DNA from: an uncultured Dehalococcoidia bacterium
Lineage (GTDB): Bacteria > Chloroflexota > Dehalococcoidia > Lucifugimonadales > UBA3495
Reading direction: 5' to 3'
Length of the DNA stretch: 64,000 nt
Assembly (NCBI GenBank): GCA_958296225.1
Contig: OY282456.1
Coordinates: 434,001 to 498,000 of the forward strand
Both the position numbers and the translations under genes were made by a program. Each line of letters opens with the position of its first letter. The first letter of the stretch is position 1. Shown here one piece after another: positions 8,473 through 16,512 of this stretch. Below the pieces are notes generated by a model. The model was not told where the DNA came from and ran no database searches. It worked only from the letters and a program-made list of their open reading frames with translations.

Positions 8473-9243
8473 ATGGCACGCCTTGAGGACTACCAGAACC
8501 GATTCCAGCACGTTAAGTTCGAGCGGGAGGACGGCATCCTGCAGATGACCCTGCACAGCGACGGCGACACTCTGCAATGGGGTTCCGGCCCGCACACCGA
8601 GCTGCCCGAAGTTTTTTACACCGTCGGCGCCGACCCGGAGAACCACGTGATTATAATGACCGGGGCCGGCGACGGGTTCACCGGCCCCGCCGGCAGCAGC
8701 GACACCGTGCCCCGCCGCACGCCGGCGCAGTGGGACGCCACCTATTGGGAGGGCAAGCACTTGCTGGGCAACCTGCTCAACATCGAGGTGCCCATCATCG
8801 CCGCCATCAACGGGCCGGCCCTGCGCCACTCCGAGCTGCCTTTACTCAGCGACATCGTGCTGGCCGCGCCGCACACTACTTTTCAGGACTCCGGCCATTT
8901 TATGAGCGGCCTCACCCCCGGCGACGGTATGCACATCATCTACCCGGTGCTGCTGGGCATCAACCGCGGGCGCTATTTCCTGCTCACCGGCCAGACGCTC
9001 GACGCCGCCAAAGCCCAGGAATTGGGACTGGTCGCCGAGGTGCTGCCGGCTGATGAGCTATTGCCCCGCGCCTGGGAACTGGCCCGGCAACTGGCCCAAC
9101 AACCCCGGCTGGTACTGCGCTACTCCCGCGTGCTGCTTACCCATCACCTGAAGGGTGTACTGCACGACCTGCTGGGCTACGGCCTGGCGTTGGAGGGCCT
9201 GGGTTCCGGGCAGGATTACCTGGACCGCGGGCCGGGACGGTAG
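8473..9243 (+). CDS. Crotonase-superfamily beta-diketone hydrolase, 6-oxocamphor hydrolase-like
   Basis: A 256-aa enoyl-CoA hydratase fold protein with AAGGAG before ATG 8473. It lacks the second catalytic glutamate of hydratases. Instead it keeps the residues of 6-oxocamphor hydrolase: a histidine after the first strand (H41), H119 in GPALRHSELPL and D139 in TTFQDSGHF, followed by GLTPGDGMH and NRGRYFLLTGQ. That enzyme does retro-Claisen C-C cleavage of cyclic beta-diketones without CoA. I infer similar chemistry on an unknown diketone. E121 occupies the usual crotonase oxyanion-side position. Confidence 0.8.
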   Translation: MARLEDYQNRFQHVKFEREDGILQMTLHSDGDTLQWGSGPHTELPEVFYTVGADPENHVIIMTGAGDGFTGPAGSSDTVPRRTPAQWDATYWEGKHLLGNLLNIEVPIIAAINGPALRHSELPLLSDIVLAAPHTTFQDSGHFMSGLTPGDGMHIIYPVLLGINRGRYFLLTGQTLDAAKAQELGLVAEVLPADELLPRAWELARQLAQQPRLVLRYSRVLLTHHLKGVLHDLLGYGLALEGLGSGQDYLDRGPGR

Positions 9244-9252
9244 CCGGCGCTT

Positions 9253-9332
9253 TCAGGGCGCCGGAAGTTCATCAATCGTAACGATTCCGTCGGGAATCAT
9301 GTCAATCACGATATGATTCCCGACCAGTAAGT
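9253..9332 (-). pseudogene. C-terminal fragment of a clan AA aspartic protease, cut by IS remnant
   Basis: The last 25 codons read LLVGNHIVIDMIPDGIVTI and end ELPAP-stop. They align position by position with the C-terminus of the intact protease at 7723-8103 (LLLAGSYLTAVMVPGGAVTI...). Upstream of these codons the sequence switches abruptly to an IS5 end at 9333, so the DTG half is gone. I infer an insertion or deletion event that used the IS end as breakpoint. Confidence 0.6.
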
Positions 9333-9447
9333 TAGGGCGTGTCGTCAAATTGTTTTGGCCCACAGCGCCAGTGCCCGGATCTGGTAAATTGCCAAATACG
9401 ATGCCGCGTTGTTGGCATACCGCGTCGCCACACCCCGCCATTCCTTC
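9333..9447 (-). mobile_element. IS5-family remnant: terminal repeat plus last transposase codons
   Basis: TAGGGCGTGTCGTCA at 9333-9347 is followed, on the minus strand, by a coding trace ATRYANNAASYLAIYQIRAL ending LWAKTI-stop, the C-terminus of an IS5-type DDE transposase. The longer decayed copy at 49631-50388 has the same end and the same residues. Only about 115 bp remains here. Confidence 0.75.
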
Positions 9448-9554
9448 CCGTAGAGAATTCGCCGCCGCCGGGGAGTGCGCTCCTTCGTCATCATTTTTAT
9501 GACGGCATCCGCAGGGTCAAACCCGCCCGAGGCGGGGCGCCCCTGCCCCGTCGG

Positions 9555-9611
9555 TTAGACAGCCTGCCGGCAGCGTTTGCCCTGCGGCCACACGACTTTG
9601 CCGCCAGCCGG
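9555..9611 (-). pseudogene. Possible C-terminal remnant of a second MBL-fold hydrolase
   Basis: Seventeen codons, AGGKVVWPQGKRCRQAV-stop, parallel the end of the intact MBL protein at 10600 (GFGKIVRLQGRRYWQAI-stop). They lie directly after the stop of the Uma2 gene, with no upstream extension in frame. The match is short, so this may be chance, but the adjacent IS remnant and protease fragment make a deletion scar plausible. The rest of 9448-9554 shows no coding signal. Confidence 0.35.
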
Positions 9612-10448
9612 CTACTGACCGGATTGCAAACGGCGCAGTTCCTCGCGCAGGCGCTGGTTTTCGGCCTCGGTCGTCCGTTGCGCTGCCTCGGCTTCCCGTT
9701 GCGCGGCCTCAGCCGTCCGTTGTGCTACCTCGGCTTCCCGTTGCGCCGCCTCAGCAACACGCCGCGCCGCCGCCTCTTCCCAGGGCATCCGCAGCCATTC
9801 CTCGCTTACCGGGTCATACAGTCGCAACGCCAGCTCCTCCTGCACATAGCTGTCGGCATCCCGGAATGCGGTTCCCTCCAGCACACAGATGTCCAGCCCC
9901 AGCGTCGGGCTGTGTCCCCGCAGCATCCCGGCATCTTCCGCAAGCACCGGCATCGGCTCATAGACTCCGTTCACCAGCCGCTCTCCCGCCAACCCCGGCG
10001 TAAAGCACTCCCCCGTCGGGTCAAACCGCCAGTATTCCGTTACTCCCAGCCCGGCGTAAATCTCCCGTTTCGCGCCCACATCCTGCTGCCAGGTGCCTTC
10101 CGAAGCAATCTCCAGCACGAAATCCGGCGCTTTCCCTTCGGCCCACACCCGCCACGAATCCCGGGGATGGTTGCCCGTGGCGCCAAACACCACGAACACG
10201 TCCGGCGCCACGCGCACCCCGTTGTCGCCCCGGCGATAGTACACCAGCAGATCGCAGCCCACATAGACCTCGGGGCGGTGGCGATACCAGTCCCGCAGGG
10301 CGTGGAAGGCCGCAATCATCGGCACCAGTTGCGATTCGGATTCGGCCATCGGTTCACCGTCCGAGGATGGATAGGCAACGCCGCCATCGTCGGCGACATC
10401 CGCGTCGGGCCAGGGGGCCGGGTCGGCGTGGGCCGGCTTGCTAACCAT
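9612..10448 (-). CDS. Uma2-family putative endonuclease with long coiled-coil tail
   Basis: A 278-aa paralogue of the protein at 4184. ATG 10448 is chosen because GGAGG lies 8 bases upstream. PD-(D/E)XK residues are APDVFVVF (D83), APDFVLEIASEGT (D109, E113) and K127, followed by VTEYWRFDPTGE. From about residue 225 the chain becomes a heptad repeat built from AEAAQRE/AEVAQRT units, ending LREELRRLQ, which should form a coiled coil for oligomerisation. Its DNA is a 21-bp tandem repeat (9666-9770). Confidence 0.85.
   Translation of the reverse strand: MVSKPAHADPAPWPDADVADDGGVAYPSSDGEPMAESESQLVPMIAAFHALRDWYRHRPEVYVGCDLLVYYRRGDNGVRVAPDVFVVFGATGNHPRDSWRVWAEGKAPDFVLEIASEGTWQQDVGAKREIYAGLGVTEYWRFDPTGECFTPGLAGERLVNGVYEPMPVLAEDAGMLRGHSPTLGLDICVLEGTAFRDADSYVQEELALRLYDPVSEEWLRMPWEEAAARRVAEAAQREAEVAQRTAEAAQREAEAAQRTTEAENQRLREELRRLQSGQ
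9666..9770. repeat. 21-bp tandem repeat encoding the Uma2 coiled-coil heptads
   Basis: Five consecutive 21-bp units begin at 9666, 9687, 9708, 9729 and 9750, each a variant of CTCGGCTTCCCGTTGCGCNGC on the plus strand. Each encodes one heptad. Such arrays can change length by slippage without a frameshift. Confidence 0.8.
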
Positions 10449-10599
10449 AAGCGCCATCCTCCGGGGCAGTGCGTCAGTGGGGTCGATTATAGCAAACGCG
10501 CCGCGGCGTATCACGGTATCACAGCATTACGGGGCAACCGCAATGGCTGCCCCGTGCCGCTCAGCAAGCGCCGGCATTAAACTGCCGGCGGGGCGGGCC

Positions 10600-11436
10600 T
10601 TAAATAGCCTGCCAGTAGCGCCGGCCCTGCAGCCGCACAATCTTGCCGAACCCGGGCGCCGGCAGATGCACCGCCGCCACCGGAATGCCCTCGCTCTCCA
10701 GCGTGTCCAGGACCGACTGCCGGGTGGAAATAGCCTGCTCCGGGATGATGTCCGCCCGCGACGCCCACCCGGTTTGCTGAACCTGCGCGGTGTTGTGCAG
10801 TACGTCGCCCAGAATCAGCCCGCGCTCGCCGCCGGAGTTAATCATGATGCTCATGTGACCCGGCGTATGGCCGGGCGTCGGCAGCGTGGTCAGCTCGCCC
10901 GTGATGCTGAACTCGCCTTCCATCCACTCTACCAGCCCCATTTCGGCGATGGGCCACACGCAGTCGGGAGCGTTGGGAAAACGGTCGGGTTGCAGCGCCG
11001 GGTCATGGCTCGCATCGTAATCGACCCTGCTAAAATAGTAGCGCGCGTTGGGGAAGGTAGGCTGCAGTGTCCCGCCGTCGTCGCGCACCGTGTTCCACCC
11101 CACGTGGTCGCGGTGCAGGTGCGTCATCACCACGGCGTCAATGTCGTTGGCCGAAACGCCGTTGCGCGCCATATCGTCCATCAGCTCGCCCCAGGGCGTC
11201 TCCGGCGTCTCTTTGGCGCCCAATCCGGTATCAATGACAATCGTCCGGCCCTCCGAACGCACCAGAAAACAGGCCAGGTTGAAACTCACCTTCCGCTCCG
11301 GGGTCAGGTGGTCGTGAAATGGCTCCCACTCCGCAGCGGGAATGTCGGGGAAGAAATTGCAGATGTCAAACTCCAGTATGCCGTCGGACAGTGAAGCAAT
11401 TTCCACGTTGCCTATGGTAATCTTGCTGGCGGTCAT
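10600..11436 (-). CDS. MBL-fold metallo-hydrolase
   Basis: A 278-aa metallo-beta-lactamase-fold hydrolase. GGAGGG lies immediately before ATG 11436, so the upstream in-frame starts are rejected. Zinc ligands are complete: THLHRDH (H106, H108, D110, H111), H190 in PTPGHTPGH, D211 in LILGDVLH and H257. Residues VIDTGLG and the C-terminal FGKIVRLQGRRYWQ place it with AttM/AHL lactonase-like or general MBL hydrolases. The substrate is unknown. It is divergent from the membrane protein gene at 11499. Confidence 0.88.
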   Translation of the reverse strand: MTASKITIGNVEIASLSDGILEFDICNFFPDIPAAEWEPFHDHLTPERKVSFNLACFLVRSEGRTIVIDTGLGAKETPETPWGELMDDMARNGVSANDIDAVVMTHLHRDHVGWNTVRDDGGTLQPTFPNARYYFSRVDYDASHDPALQPDRFPNAPDCVWPIAEMGLVEWMEGEFSITGELTTLPTPGHTPGHMSIMINSGGERGLILGDVLHNTAQVQQTGWASRADIIPEQAISTRQSVLDTLESEGIPVAAVHLPAPGFGKIVRLQGRRYWQAI

Positions 11437-11498
11437 AATCCCTCCTGATGCCGTCAATTGCCGTATTCTACCACTAACCGCCTGGAATCCAACGCACA

Positions 11499-11987
11499 AT
11501 GGCCGCCTATACCAGCGCCCAACTATCCATCCGCCTCATCGCCCTGGCCCTGGGGCTGCTCGGCGGGCTGTGCCAAACCGTCTGGTCTCAGGTGGTCGGC
11601 ATGAACTGCGGGTCGGTTCGGGTTGGCGAGTACGTGTTCCATACCGAATGCCTCGCCTGGACGGAACTGTTCCTGCGGTTCCCCCAGGCGGCCGGGTCCG
11701 AAATGGTGAGCGTAGTGCTGGCCGGAGCCATCGTCGGTTTCATCGCCGGCGTCGGCGGTATGTGGCGGGCGCGTTGGGCCGCGCTGCTCTTTTTCCTGCT
11801 GGCCGTCGCCAACCTGGGCCTGGTGGTGGGCGCCGCCGCAACCGAGGAACAGCGGGGCATCGCCCTGGCTTTGGGCGCAGTGGCGGTGACAGTTCCGCTA
11901 ATCTGCGGCGCGCTCCTGTGGTGGCGGGGCGAATATCGCGCCCCCAGAGCGACATCCGCCCCCTCCGCAACTGACCGCAGCCCATAG
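11499..11987 (+). CDS. Small membrane protein, four predicted TM segments
   Basis: A 162-aa protein. Hydrophobic stretches lie near residues 10-30, 68-88, 92-112 and 122-142, separated by short charged loops. There is a conserved-looking cysteine pair in the first extracytoplasmic loop (C37, C51). The tail is short and basic to polar. No family is recognised. ATG 11499 has no evident ribosome site, and the gene begins 62 bp from the divergent MBL start. Confidence 0.6.
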   Translation: MAAYTSAQLSIRLIALALGLLGGLCQTVWSQVVGMNCGSVRVGEYVFHTECLAWTELFLRFPQAAGSEMVSVVLAGAIVGFIAGVGGMWRARWAALLFFLLAVANLGLVVGAAATEEQRGIALALGAVAVTVPLICGALLWWRGEYRAPRATSAPSATDRSP

Positions 11988-12038
11988 ACAACTTGCGGGC
12001 GACAATGGTACACCTGACCCGTCCCCAGGTGTCCGCCA

Positions 12039-13292
12039 GTGCCATCCTCAAACCCGATAGCCCCCATCACCGAAAAGCAGTTGGCCCGCCTCTGGCAGCG
12101 CCGCGCTGCCCGCAGCCAGGCCCTGCGCACCGAAAGCGGGCGGCGGGTGTCCGTGCTGTATCCCGGCCGGCCCGGCGTTACCGCCGGCCCCGACTTTCGC
12201 GACGCGCTGCTGCTGGTGGAGGGGCAGGGGTTGGTGCAGGGCGACGTTGAGATTCACCTCCGGCAGCGGGATTGGCAGGCCCACGGCCACCACCGCGACC
12301 CTAATTACAACGGCGTTGCCCTGCACGTTGCGCTGCAGCCGGATGTTGAGCCGTCCCGCACCGACGGCGGGGCCGCGCCGCCGGTGGTTAACCTGCGCGC
12401 CTTGCTGGATGATTCCCCGTCGTCCCCGTCGCAGGACGACTCGGCCGACCAAACCCGCAGCCGGCTCTGGTTAATGCTCGCCCGCCACGGCTACCGCCGG
12501 CCCGACAGCCGGGAACGGATGGCGCGGCTGCTCAACCGGGCCGGCGACGAACGGTTTTTGTCCCATAGCCGGCGGCTGCAAATGCTGCTGTCGGCCCAAT
12601 CCGCCGCGCAAACCTTGTGGGAGGCCATTTGCGAGGCGCTGGGCTACCGCCATAACCGGCATCCCTTTTTGCGGCTGGCGACGGTTGCGCCCATCGCCGC
12701 GCTGGTGGACGCGGCCCAACAACTGCCGGATGCGGAGCGAGAGGCGGCGCTGACCGTATGGCTGCTGCGGCTGGCCGGGTTTGGAGACGGTGGCCCACCG
12801 GCGCCGGGCCTGGGGCCGGCGCTGGATAACCGGGAATGGCGCTTGTTCCGGGTACGCCCATCCAACCATCCCCGGCGGCGGGTGTTGGGCGCGGCCCGGC
12901 TGGCCGCCCGTTTCGCGGATGGCGGGTTAGTCGCGGGGTTAGAACGCGCCACCACCACGGGCAAGCCGGCTCTGCTCACCGCTGCCCTGACGGTGAAAGC
13001 GGACGGCGCCGGGAAATTGGCCCCCATCGGCGCCGGGCGGGCGCGGGATATTGCGGTGAACGCCGTCTTGCCCCTGCTGCACGGATGGCGTGGGCTGCTT
13101 GGCGATGCGGCCGGGGCGGCGGCAATGCTGGCGCTGTATCGGATTTATGGGCCGCTGTCCGAAAACGAAATCACGCGCGAGTTGGCCGCAGCCTTGCAGG
13201 AACCGGCGTGGGGGCGAATCGCCGACAACGCCCGGCGGCAACAGGGCCTGATTCACCTGCAACGTCTGCTGGCGGGAGCGTCGCAAAAGTAA
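12039..13292 (+). CDS. DUF2851 family protein
   Basis: A 417-aa protein matching DUF2851. It has GRPGVTAGPDFRDALLLVEG, GDVEIHLRQRDWQAHGHHRD and NYNGVALHVALQ in the first 100 residues, and the later block LRLAGFG...NHPRRRVLGAARL typical of the family. The function is unknown; the N-terminal domain has a nuclease-like look (D-x-E-I-H pattern). GTG 12039 is used, with AGGTG 7 bases upstream. It converges on the first cupin gene, with a hairpin between them. Confidence 0.8.
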   Translation: MPSSNPIAPITEKQLARLWQRRAARSQALRTESGRRVSVLYPGRPGVTAGPDFRDALLLVEGQGLVQGDVEIHLRQRDWQAHGHHRDPNYNGVALHVALQPDVEPSRTDGGAAPPVVNLRALLDDSPSSPSQDDSADQTRSRLWLMLARHGYRRPDSRERMARLLNRAGDERFLSHSRRLQMLLSAQSAAQTLWEAICEALGYRHNRHPFLRLATVAPIAALVDAAQQLPDAEREAALTVWLLRLAGFGDGGPPAPGLGPALDNREWRLFRVRPSNHPRRRVLGAARLAARFADGGLVAGLERATTTGKPALLTAALTVKADGAGKLAPIGAGRARDIAVNAVLPLLHGWRGLLGDAAGAAAMLALYRIYGPLSENEITRELAAALQEPAWGRIADNARRQQGLIHLQRLLAGASQK

Positions 13293-13317
13293 CCCCTCTC
13301 CCGCCGGGAAAGGGGTT
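13291..13317. repeat. Palindromic element AACCCC...GGGGTT between convergent genes
   Basis: AACCCC (13291-13296) pairs with GGGGTT (13312-13317), with an inner TCCC-GCC-GGGA hairpin. It resembles the element at 13684-13706 (CCCTCTCCC...). It lies exactly between convergent stops, so it may terminate both genes. Confidence 0.6.
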
Positions 13318-13328
13318 GGAGTGCCGGG

Positions 13329-13661
13329 CTACGGCAGCGGCACCGCCAGCGAGATGCGGGCCTCTTCGCCCGTGTTGCGGATGATATGCCCGTGGCCGGT
13401 CAAGTCCTCCGCAACCAGCACGTCGCCGGGGCCAAATTGGCGTTTGGCGCCGCTGGCAACTTCTATTTCGGCGCCGCCGGACATAAACACCACGTACTGG
13501 TGCCGGGGCGCGGTGTGGTAATCCTGCCACCAGCCGGCGGCGCGCTGCCCCACGGTAATGTCGCCGGGGCCGACGTTGTTGGCGATGGCGGCGAATTCGT
13601 CCGGGGTCAACTCCTGGAAATGGGATTCGCCGTCATCGCCGGCGTAAATGCGGACAATCAT
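13329..13661 (-). CDS. Cupin-domain protein 1 of a tandem triplet
   Basis: A 110-aa single cupin barrel. The N-terminus MIVRIYAGDDGESHFQEL is almost the same as in the two neighbours. Cupin motif 1 is reduced (DYHTAPRHQYVVFMSGGAEIE) and motif 2 is FGPGDVLVAEDLTGHGHIIR, with a histidine pair that could bind a metal. The close relatives at 13730 and 14121 show it arose by tandem duplication. The function is unknown, possibly a small-molecule isomerase or sensor. The ribosome site (AGGACGTGG) is near ATG 13661. Confidence 0.8.
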   Translation of the reverse strand: MIVRIYAGDDGESHFQELTPDEFAAIANNVGPGDITVGQRAAGWWQDYHTAPRHQYVVFMSGGAEIEVASGAKRQFGPGDVLVAEDLTGHGHIIRNTGEEARISLAVPLP

Positions 13662-13683
13662 AATGCCACGTCCTTAAATCAAT

Positions 13684-13706
13684 CCCTCTCCCTTGACGGG
13701 AGAGGG
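13684..13706. repeat. Palindromic element CCCTCTCCC-TTGAC-GGGAGAGGG
   Basis: A perfect 9-bp stem with a 5-base loop lies between cupin 1 and cupin 2, followed by CCGGGGTGCGGG. It belongs to the same general style of element as 13291-13317. It may attenuate transcription between the duplicated genes. Confidence 0.7.
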
Positions 13707-13729
13707 CCGGGGTGCGGGTGATTTGCCGC

Positions 13730-14071
13730 TCAGTCGGCCAGGGGCACGGCCAGCGAAACGCGGAACTCGTCGCCGATGCTGCGGGCAATGTGGCCGTGTC
13801 CGGTCAAGTCCTCGGCCACCAGCACGTCGCCGGGGAACATACGGACGGTGGTGCCGTCGGCGACCTCAAACTCGGCGATGCCGCCCATGTTCACCACGTA
13901 CTGGCGGCGCGGGGCGTTGTGGTAGTCGGAAAAGCTGGGGGATTCGCGCCGGTTCACGTTGATGTCGCCGGGGCCCACGTTGTTGGCGATGTCGGCGAAC
14001 TGGTCGGGGGTAAGGTTCTCAAAGTGGCTTTCGCCGTCGCTGCCGGTATAAACGCGCACTATCTGACCCAT
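13730..14071 (-). CDS. Cupin-domain protein 2 of a tandem triplet
   Basis: A 113-aa cupin starting at ATG 14071 after GGAGG. It shares ANNVGPGDI, DYHNAPRRQYVVNMGG, MFPGDVLVAEDLTGHGHIAR and SLAVPL with cupin 1, and less with cupin 3. The barrel spans residues 40-105. The arginine in APRRQY takes the place of the usual first cupin histidine, so metal binding may differ from classical cupins. Confidence 0.8.
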   Translation of the reverse strand: MGQIVRVYTGSDGESHFENLTPDQFADIANNVGPGDINVNRRESPSFSDYHNAPRRQYVVNMGGIAEFEVADGTTVRMFPGDVLVAEDLTGHGHIARSIGDEFRVSLAVPLAD

Positions 14072-14120
14072 GGGGTGGCCTCCTGTGTGGTAAAGCGTGA
14101 TAGCGTGATGGGGATGGTAG

Positions 14121-14459
14121 TTAGTCGGCCAGCGGGATGACCGCGGTGAGGCTGGGCGTGTCGCCCACGACCCGGGTGGTGTGTCCCTGGCCGGAAGTGT
14201 CCTCCACCAGCCGGGCGTCGCCGGGGCCGTAGCTGACCGTCGTGCCGTCGCCCAGGCCGATTTCAATTTCGCCTTGCAGCGAGATGATGTACTGCCGCCG
14301 GGGGGCCGGGTGCCAGTCGATAAAATGGCCCGGCGGCCACTCCCGGAACATAATGGATTGGGCGGCCTGCGCCTCGCCCAGCTCCGGATGGGCGGCCAGG
14401 CTGGTTTCCTCAATATGAGACTGGCCGTCGTCGCCGGCATAAAGTCGGTAAATTGCCAT
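14121..14459 (-). CDS. Cupin-domain protein 3 of a tandem triplet
   Basis: A 112-aa protein beginning at ATG 14459 (AGGTG 6 bases upstream). MAIYRLYAGDDGQSHIEE and APRRQYIISLQGEIEIGLGDG match its neighbours. It has diverged most: it has an insertion around residues 20-40 (AAHPELGEAQAAQS) and motif 2 reads YGPGDARLVEDTSGQGHTTR. The order suggests that cupin 3 is the oldest duplicate, but this is inferred. Confidence 0.8.
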   Translation of the reverse strand: MAIYRLYAGDDGQSHIEETSLAAHPELGEAQAAQSIMFREWPPGHFIDWHPAPRRQYIISLQGEIEIGLGDGTTVSYGPGDARLVEDTSGQGHTTRVVGDTPSLTAVIPLAD

Positions 14460-14541
14460 TTGGTTCACCTGCGCTAACGGGCGTGCTTACGCCCGGATGG
14501 GTGGCATATTAGCGGGTACGGGCAACGGGGGCAACCTTGCA

Positions 14542-15411
14542 TCAGTTCCCGACCTCAATCACTATCCGGCAATGGTCGCTGGAACCCCACTCGTTAACTC
14601 CGTTCCGGGCGCGCGTCCGCACGCTGTGGTGAAAGCCGCGCGAGGCGAACACGTGGTCAAGTTGCAGGCGCGCGTTTGCCGGCGAACTGCCTACCGAATA
14701 GTAAGTAGCAACGTTTTTGGTATCCTCCGGCAAGTGCTCCGGTCTGGGGTCCGCTTGCCGCCCATTAGGATGCTGCGGTCCCACATACTCCAGCCCCAAG
14801 GCGCTCATCCGGCCGAAAATGGTGTTTGCGCGCCGGGAAAACGCATCCGTCCCGCGCCCAAAGTCATCATAGTCAACATTGAGGTCGCCGGCCGCCAGTA
14901 TCCGGTGCGGCGGTTCGTCAGCGTCATAATAGGGAACAAACGCAGTGAGGTCGGAGATGATGCGATGCGCCGCGGCATCGGAGTGTATCCAGCCGCCTCC
15001 GGTTACCGGATGCGGCCTATGCCAGCGGGCGTACATCGACACGACGATGAAAGGCTCCCTGCCATCCAGCGGGATAACCCGGGCGGCGGCGATGGCGCCA
15101 ATATCGCTAACCGACATTTCGTCCTCCGCCAGCGCCCAAGTTGGGGCGACTTGCTTGAACCACTCCACCTCTACCCGGTCGGACAGTTTCACTATCACCG
15201 GCCAGCGGTCATAGGAGCGTTCTCCGGTTGTCGGATGGTACTGGAACCAGGGTTCGTAGGGGCTGACCGCAACCGATTCCCTCGCCTCGTTTAGATACTC
15301 CCACATACCAGGGCGCACTTCTTGCAGCAATGCTATGTCCGCGTCCATCGCCAGCAATTCCTCCAAAGGAGCGTAGATTGCCGCCATATTCCAACTCACT
15401 GCCTTTATCAT
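14542..15411 (-). CDS. Endonuclease/exonuclease/phosphatase (EEP) family protein
   Basis: A 289-aa Mg-dependent phosphoesterase fold. Catalytic signatures are in order: SWN (W7, N8), LLQEV (E31), AAGDLNVD (D176, N178), LDHVF (D252, H253) and SSDH (D279, H280). There is no signal peptide and no DNA-binding extension, so it could be an exonuclease III-like nuclease or an inositol-phosphate/sphingomyelin-type phosphatase. The ATG 15411 has no strong ribosome site. It lies 43 bp after the REase-HEPN gene on the same strand. Confidence 0.85.
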   Translation of the reverse strand: MIKAVSWNMAAIYAPLEELLAMDADIALLQEVRPGMWEYLNEARESVAVSPYEPWFQYHPTTGERSYDRWPVIVKLSDRVEVEWFKQVAPTWALAEDEMSVSDIGAIAAARVIPLDGREPFIVVSMYARWHRPHPVTGGGWIHSDAAAHRIISDLTAFVPYYDADEPPHRILAAGDLNVDYDDFGRGTDAFSRRANTIFGRMSALGLEYVGPQHPNGRQADPRPEHLPEDTKNVATYYSVGSSPANARLQLDHVFASRGFHHSVRTRARNGVNEWGSSDHCRIVIEVGN

Positions 15412-15454
15412 TTGGTTATTCTCCGTGCGTCATCAAAGGCATTGCTCCGCTAAA

Positions 15455-16114
15455 CTATGCGGCAACTTTGTCTGCCAGGAGCATCCGCACCGCTGCAATC
15501 AGCTCCGGCGCCATCGCATCGTCAAAATCGTTGACGGCAAACCCGTGTGCGATTGCGTTGCGGTATCGCAGCATATTGGTCAGATGGTCATAGTCCTCCC
15601 GTGTGATGGCGCCGTGGACGACCGCCATATCGAGCAGGTAAGCCGGCGTGGTGGTGCGCTTAATCGCAACTCCTTCCGCGGCAACCAGCGTCCTGATGAT
15701 GGCATCGCCAGCCGACCAGGTCAGCAGAAAGGCAGCTTCGGCAAAGCCGGCCGTCAAAGCCTTTTCGGCCTCCGCAAGCCGCCGGCGGATGTCCGTCATT
15801 CCAAACGGCTGTGCCCCCGGCGGAGTGTCCAGCCGCTCCGGTTCGCCTACCAGCAGCAGATCGAAGCTCCATCCGGGCTTGGCGTTGACCACCCGCGCCA
15901 TTTCGCTCACTGCCGATGTTACCGACAGCGATGACCGGGTTTTTACCTCTATTACCCGCACTTCGTCGCCTTTGCGGACTATCAAATCCGGGATGACGCC
16001 GGGCAGCATTTCCAGCTCGGCATCACGCAACACTTCATAGCCTTTGCCGCGATATTCTTCCGCCTTAATGTCGGTAAATTGCTTTTCAATGAGCAAAATG
16101 TCTTCAGGTATCAT
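15455..16114 (-). CDS. PD-(D/E)XK nuclease fused to a HEPN-like domain
   Basis: A 219-aa two-domain protein. ATG 16114 follows AGGAAG and overlaps the stop of the upstream RusA gene (ATGA). Residues ~10-100 form a restriction-nuclease core: GVIPDLIVRKGDEVRVIEVKT, with D43, E56 and K58. Residues ~120-210 are helical, with AFLLTWSAGDAIIRTLV and the RNAIAHG motif (R185-x4-H190), which is the Rx4-6H catalytic signature of HEPN RNases. The architecture recalls REase_AHJR-like proteins. DNA and RNA cleavage activities are both predicted but unproven. Confidence 0.75.
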   Translation of the reverse strand: MIPEDILLIEKQFTDIKAEEYRGKGYEVLRDAELEMLPGVIPDLIVRKGDEVRVIEVKTRSSLSVTSAVSEMARVVNAKPGWSFDLLLVGEPERLDTPPGAQPFGMTDIRRRLAEAEKALTAGFAEAAFLLTWSAGDAIIRTLVAAEGVAIKRTTTPAYLLDMAVVHGAITREDYDHLTNMLRYRNAIAHGFAVNDFDDAMAPELIAAVRMLLADKVAA

Positions 16115-16512
16115 AAGTCTTCCTGATTGGGAGCATTGTCCACCACAATATGGAGAAATTCGTGGTGCCAGTCCAGAGCGTTGGTTAAAATTGCTGAAGT
16201 GTTTTGGAATTGGAAATTGTCGTTCCGATTCCGCTTGCGGCACAGTAAATCCGTTATCACGGCGTCATCGGCATAAACCAGCCTCTTTAATGCGTCCAGA
16301 ATTGGCTTCGGGATATTGTCAATGTCCAGCGAAATCCGGTCATAAAAGTAAGTAATAGCTACCATAATTGCGCCGGTAAAAGGAGCATCATCCCCCCAAT
16401 GCCGGTGCGCTGTGTCCCTCACGCTCTGCTGCCATTGCTGCCGTCGTTCGCTGCGGCGAGCTTGCTGGGACACTGGCGGGCCGGCGATAACGAATTCAAA
16501 TGGTAGTGGCAT
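16111..16512 (-). CDS. RusA-like Holliday-junction resolvase
   Basis: A 133-aa protein with the RusA core DIDNIPKPILDALKRLVYADD (acidic residues D63, D65, D82, D83; K69 and the LDAL helix). RusA normally resolves four-way junctions in phages and plasmids as a dimer. Here it is not in a prophage but overlaps the REase-HEPN gene, suggesting a dedicated two-gene unit. The C-terminal ~35 residues (TNALDWHHEFLHIVV) are not part of the classic domain. A TATAAT on the minus strand (16590-16595) lies about 80 bp upstream. Confidence 0.8.
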   Translation of the reverse strand: MPLPFEFVIAGPPVSQQARRSERRQQWQQSVRDTAHRHWGDDAPFTGAIMVAITYFYDRISLDIDNIPKPILDALKRLVYADDAVITDLLCRKRNRNDNFQFQNTSAILTNALDWHHEFLHIVVDNAPNQEDL

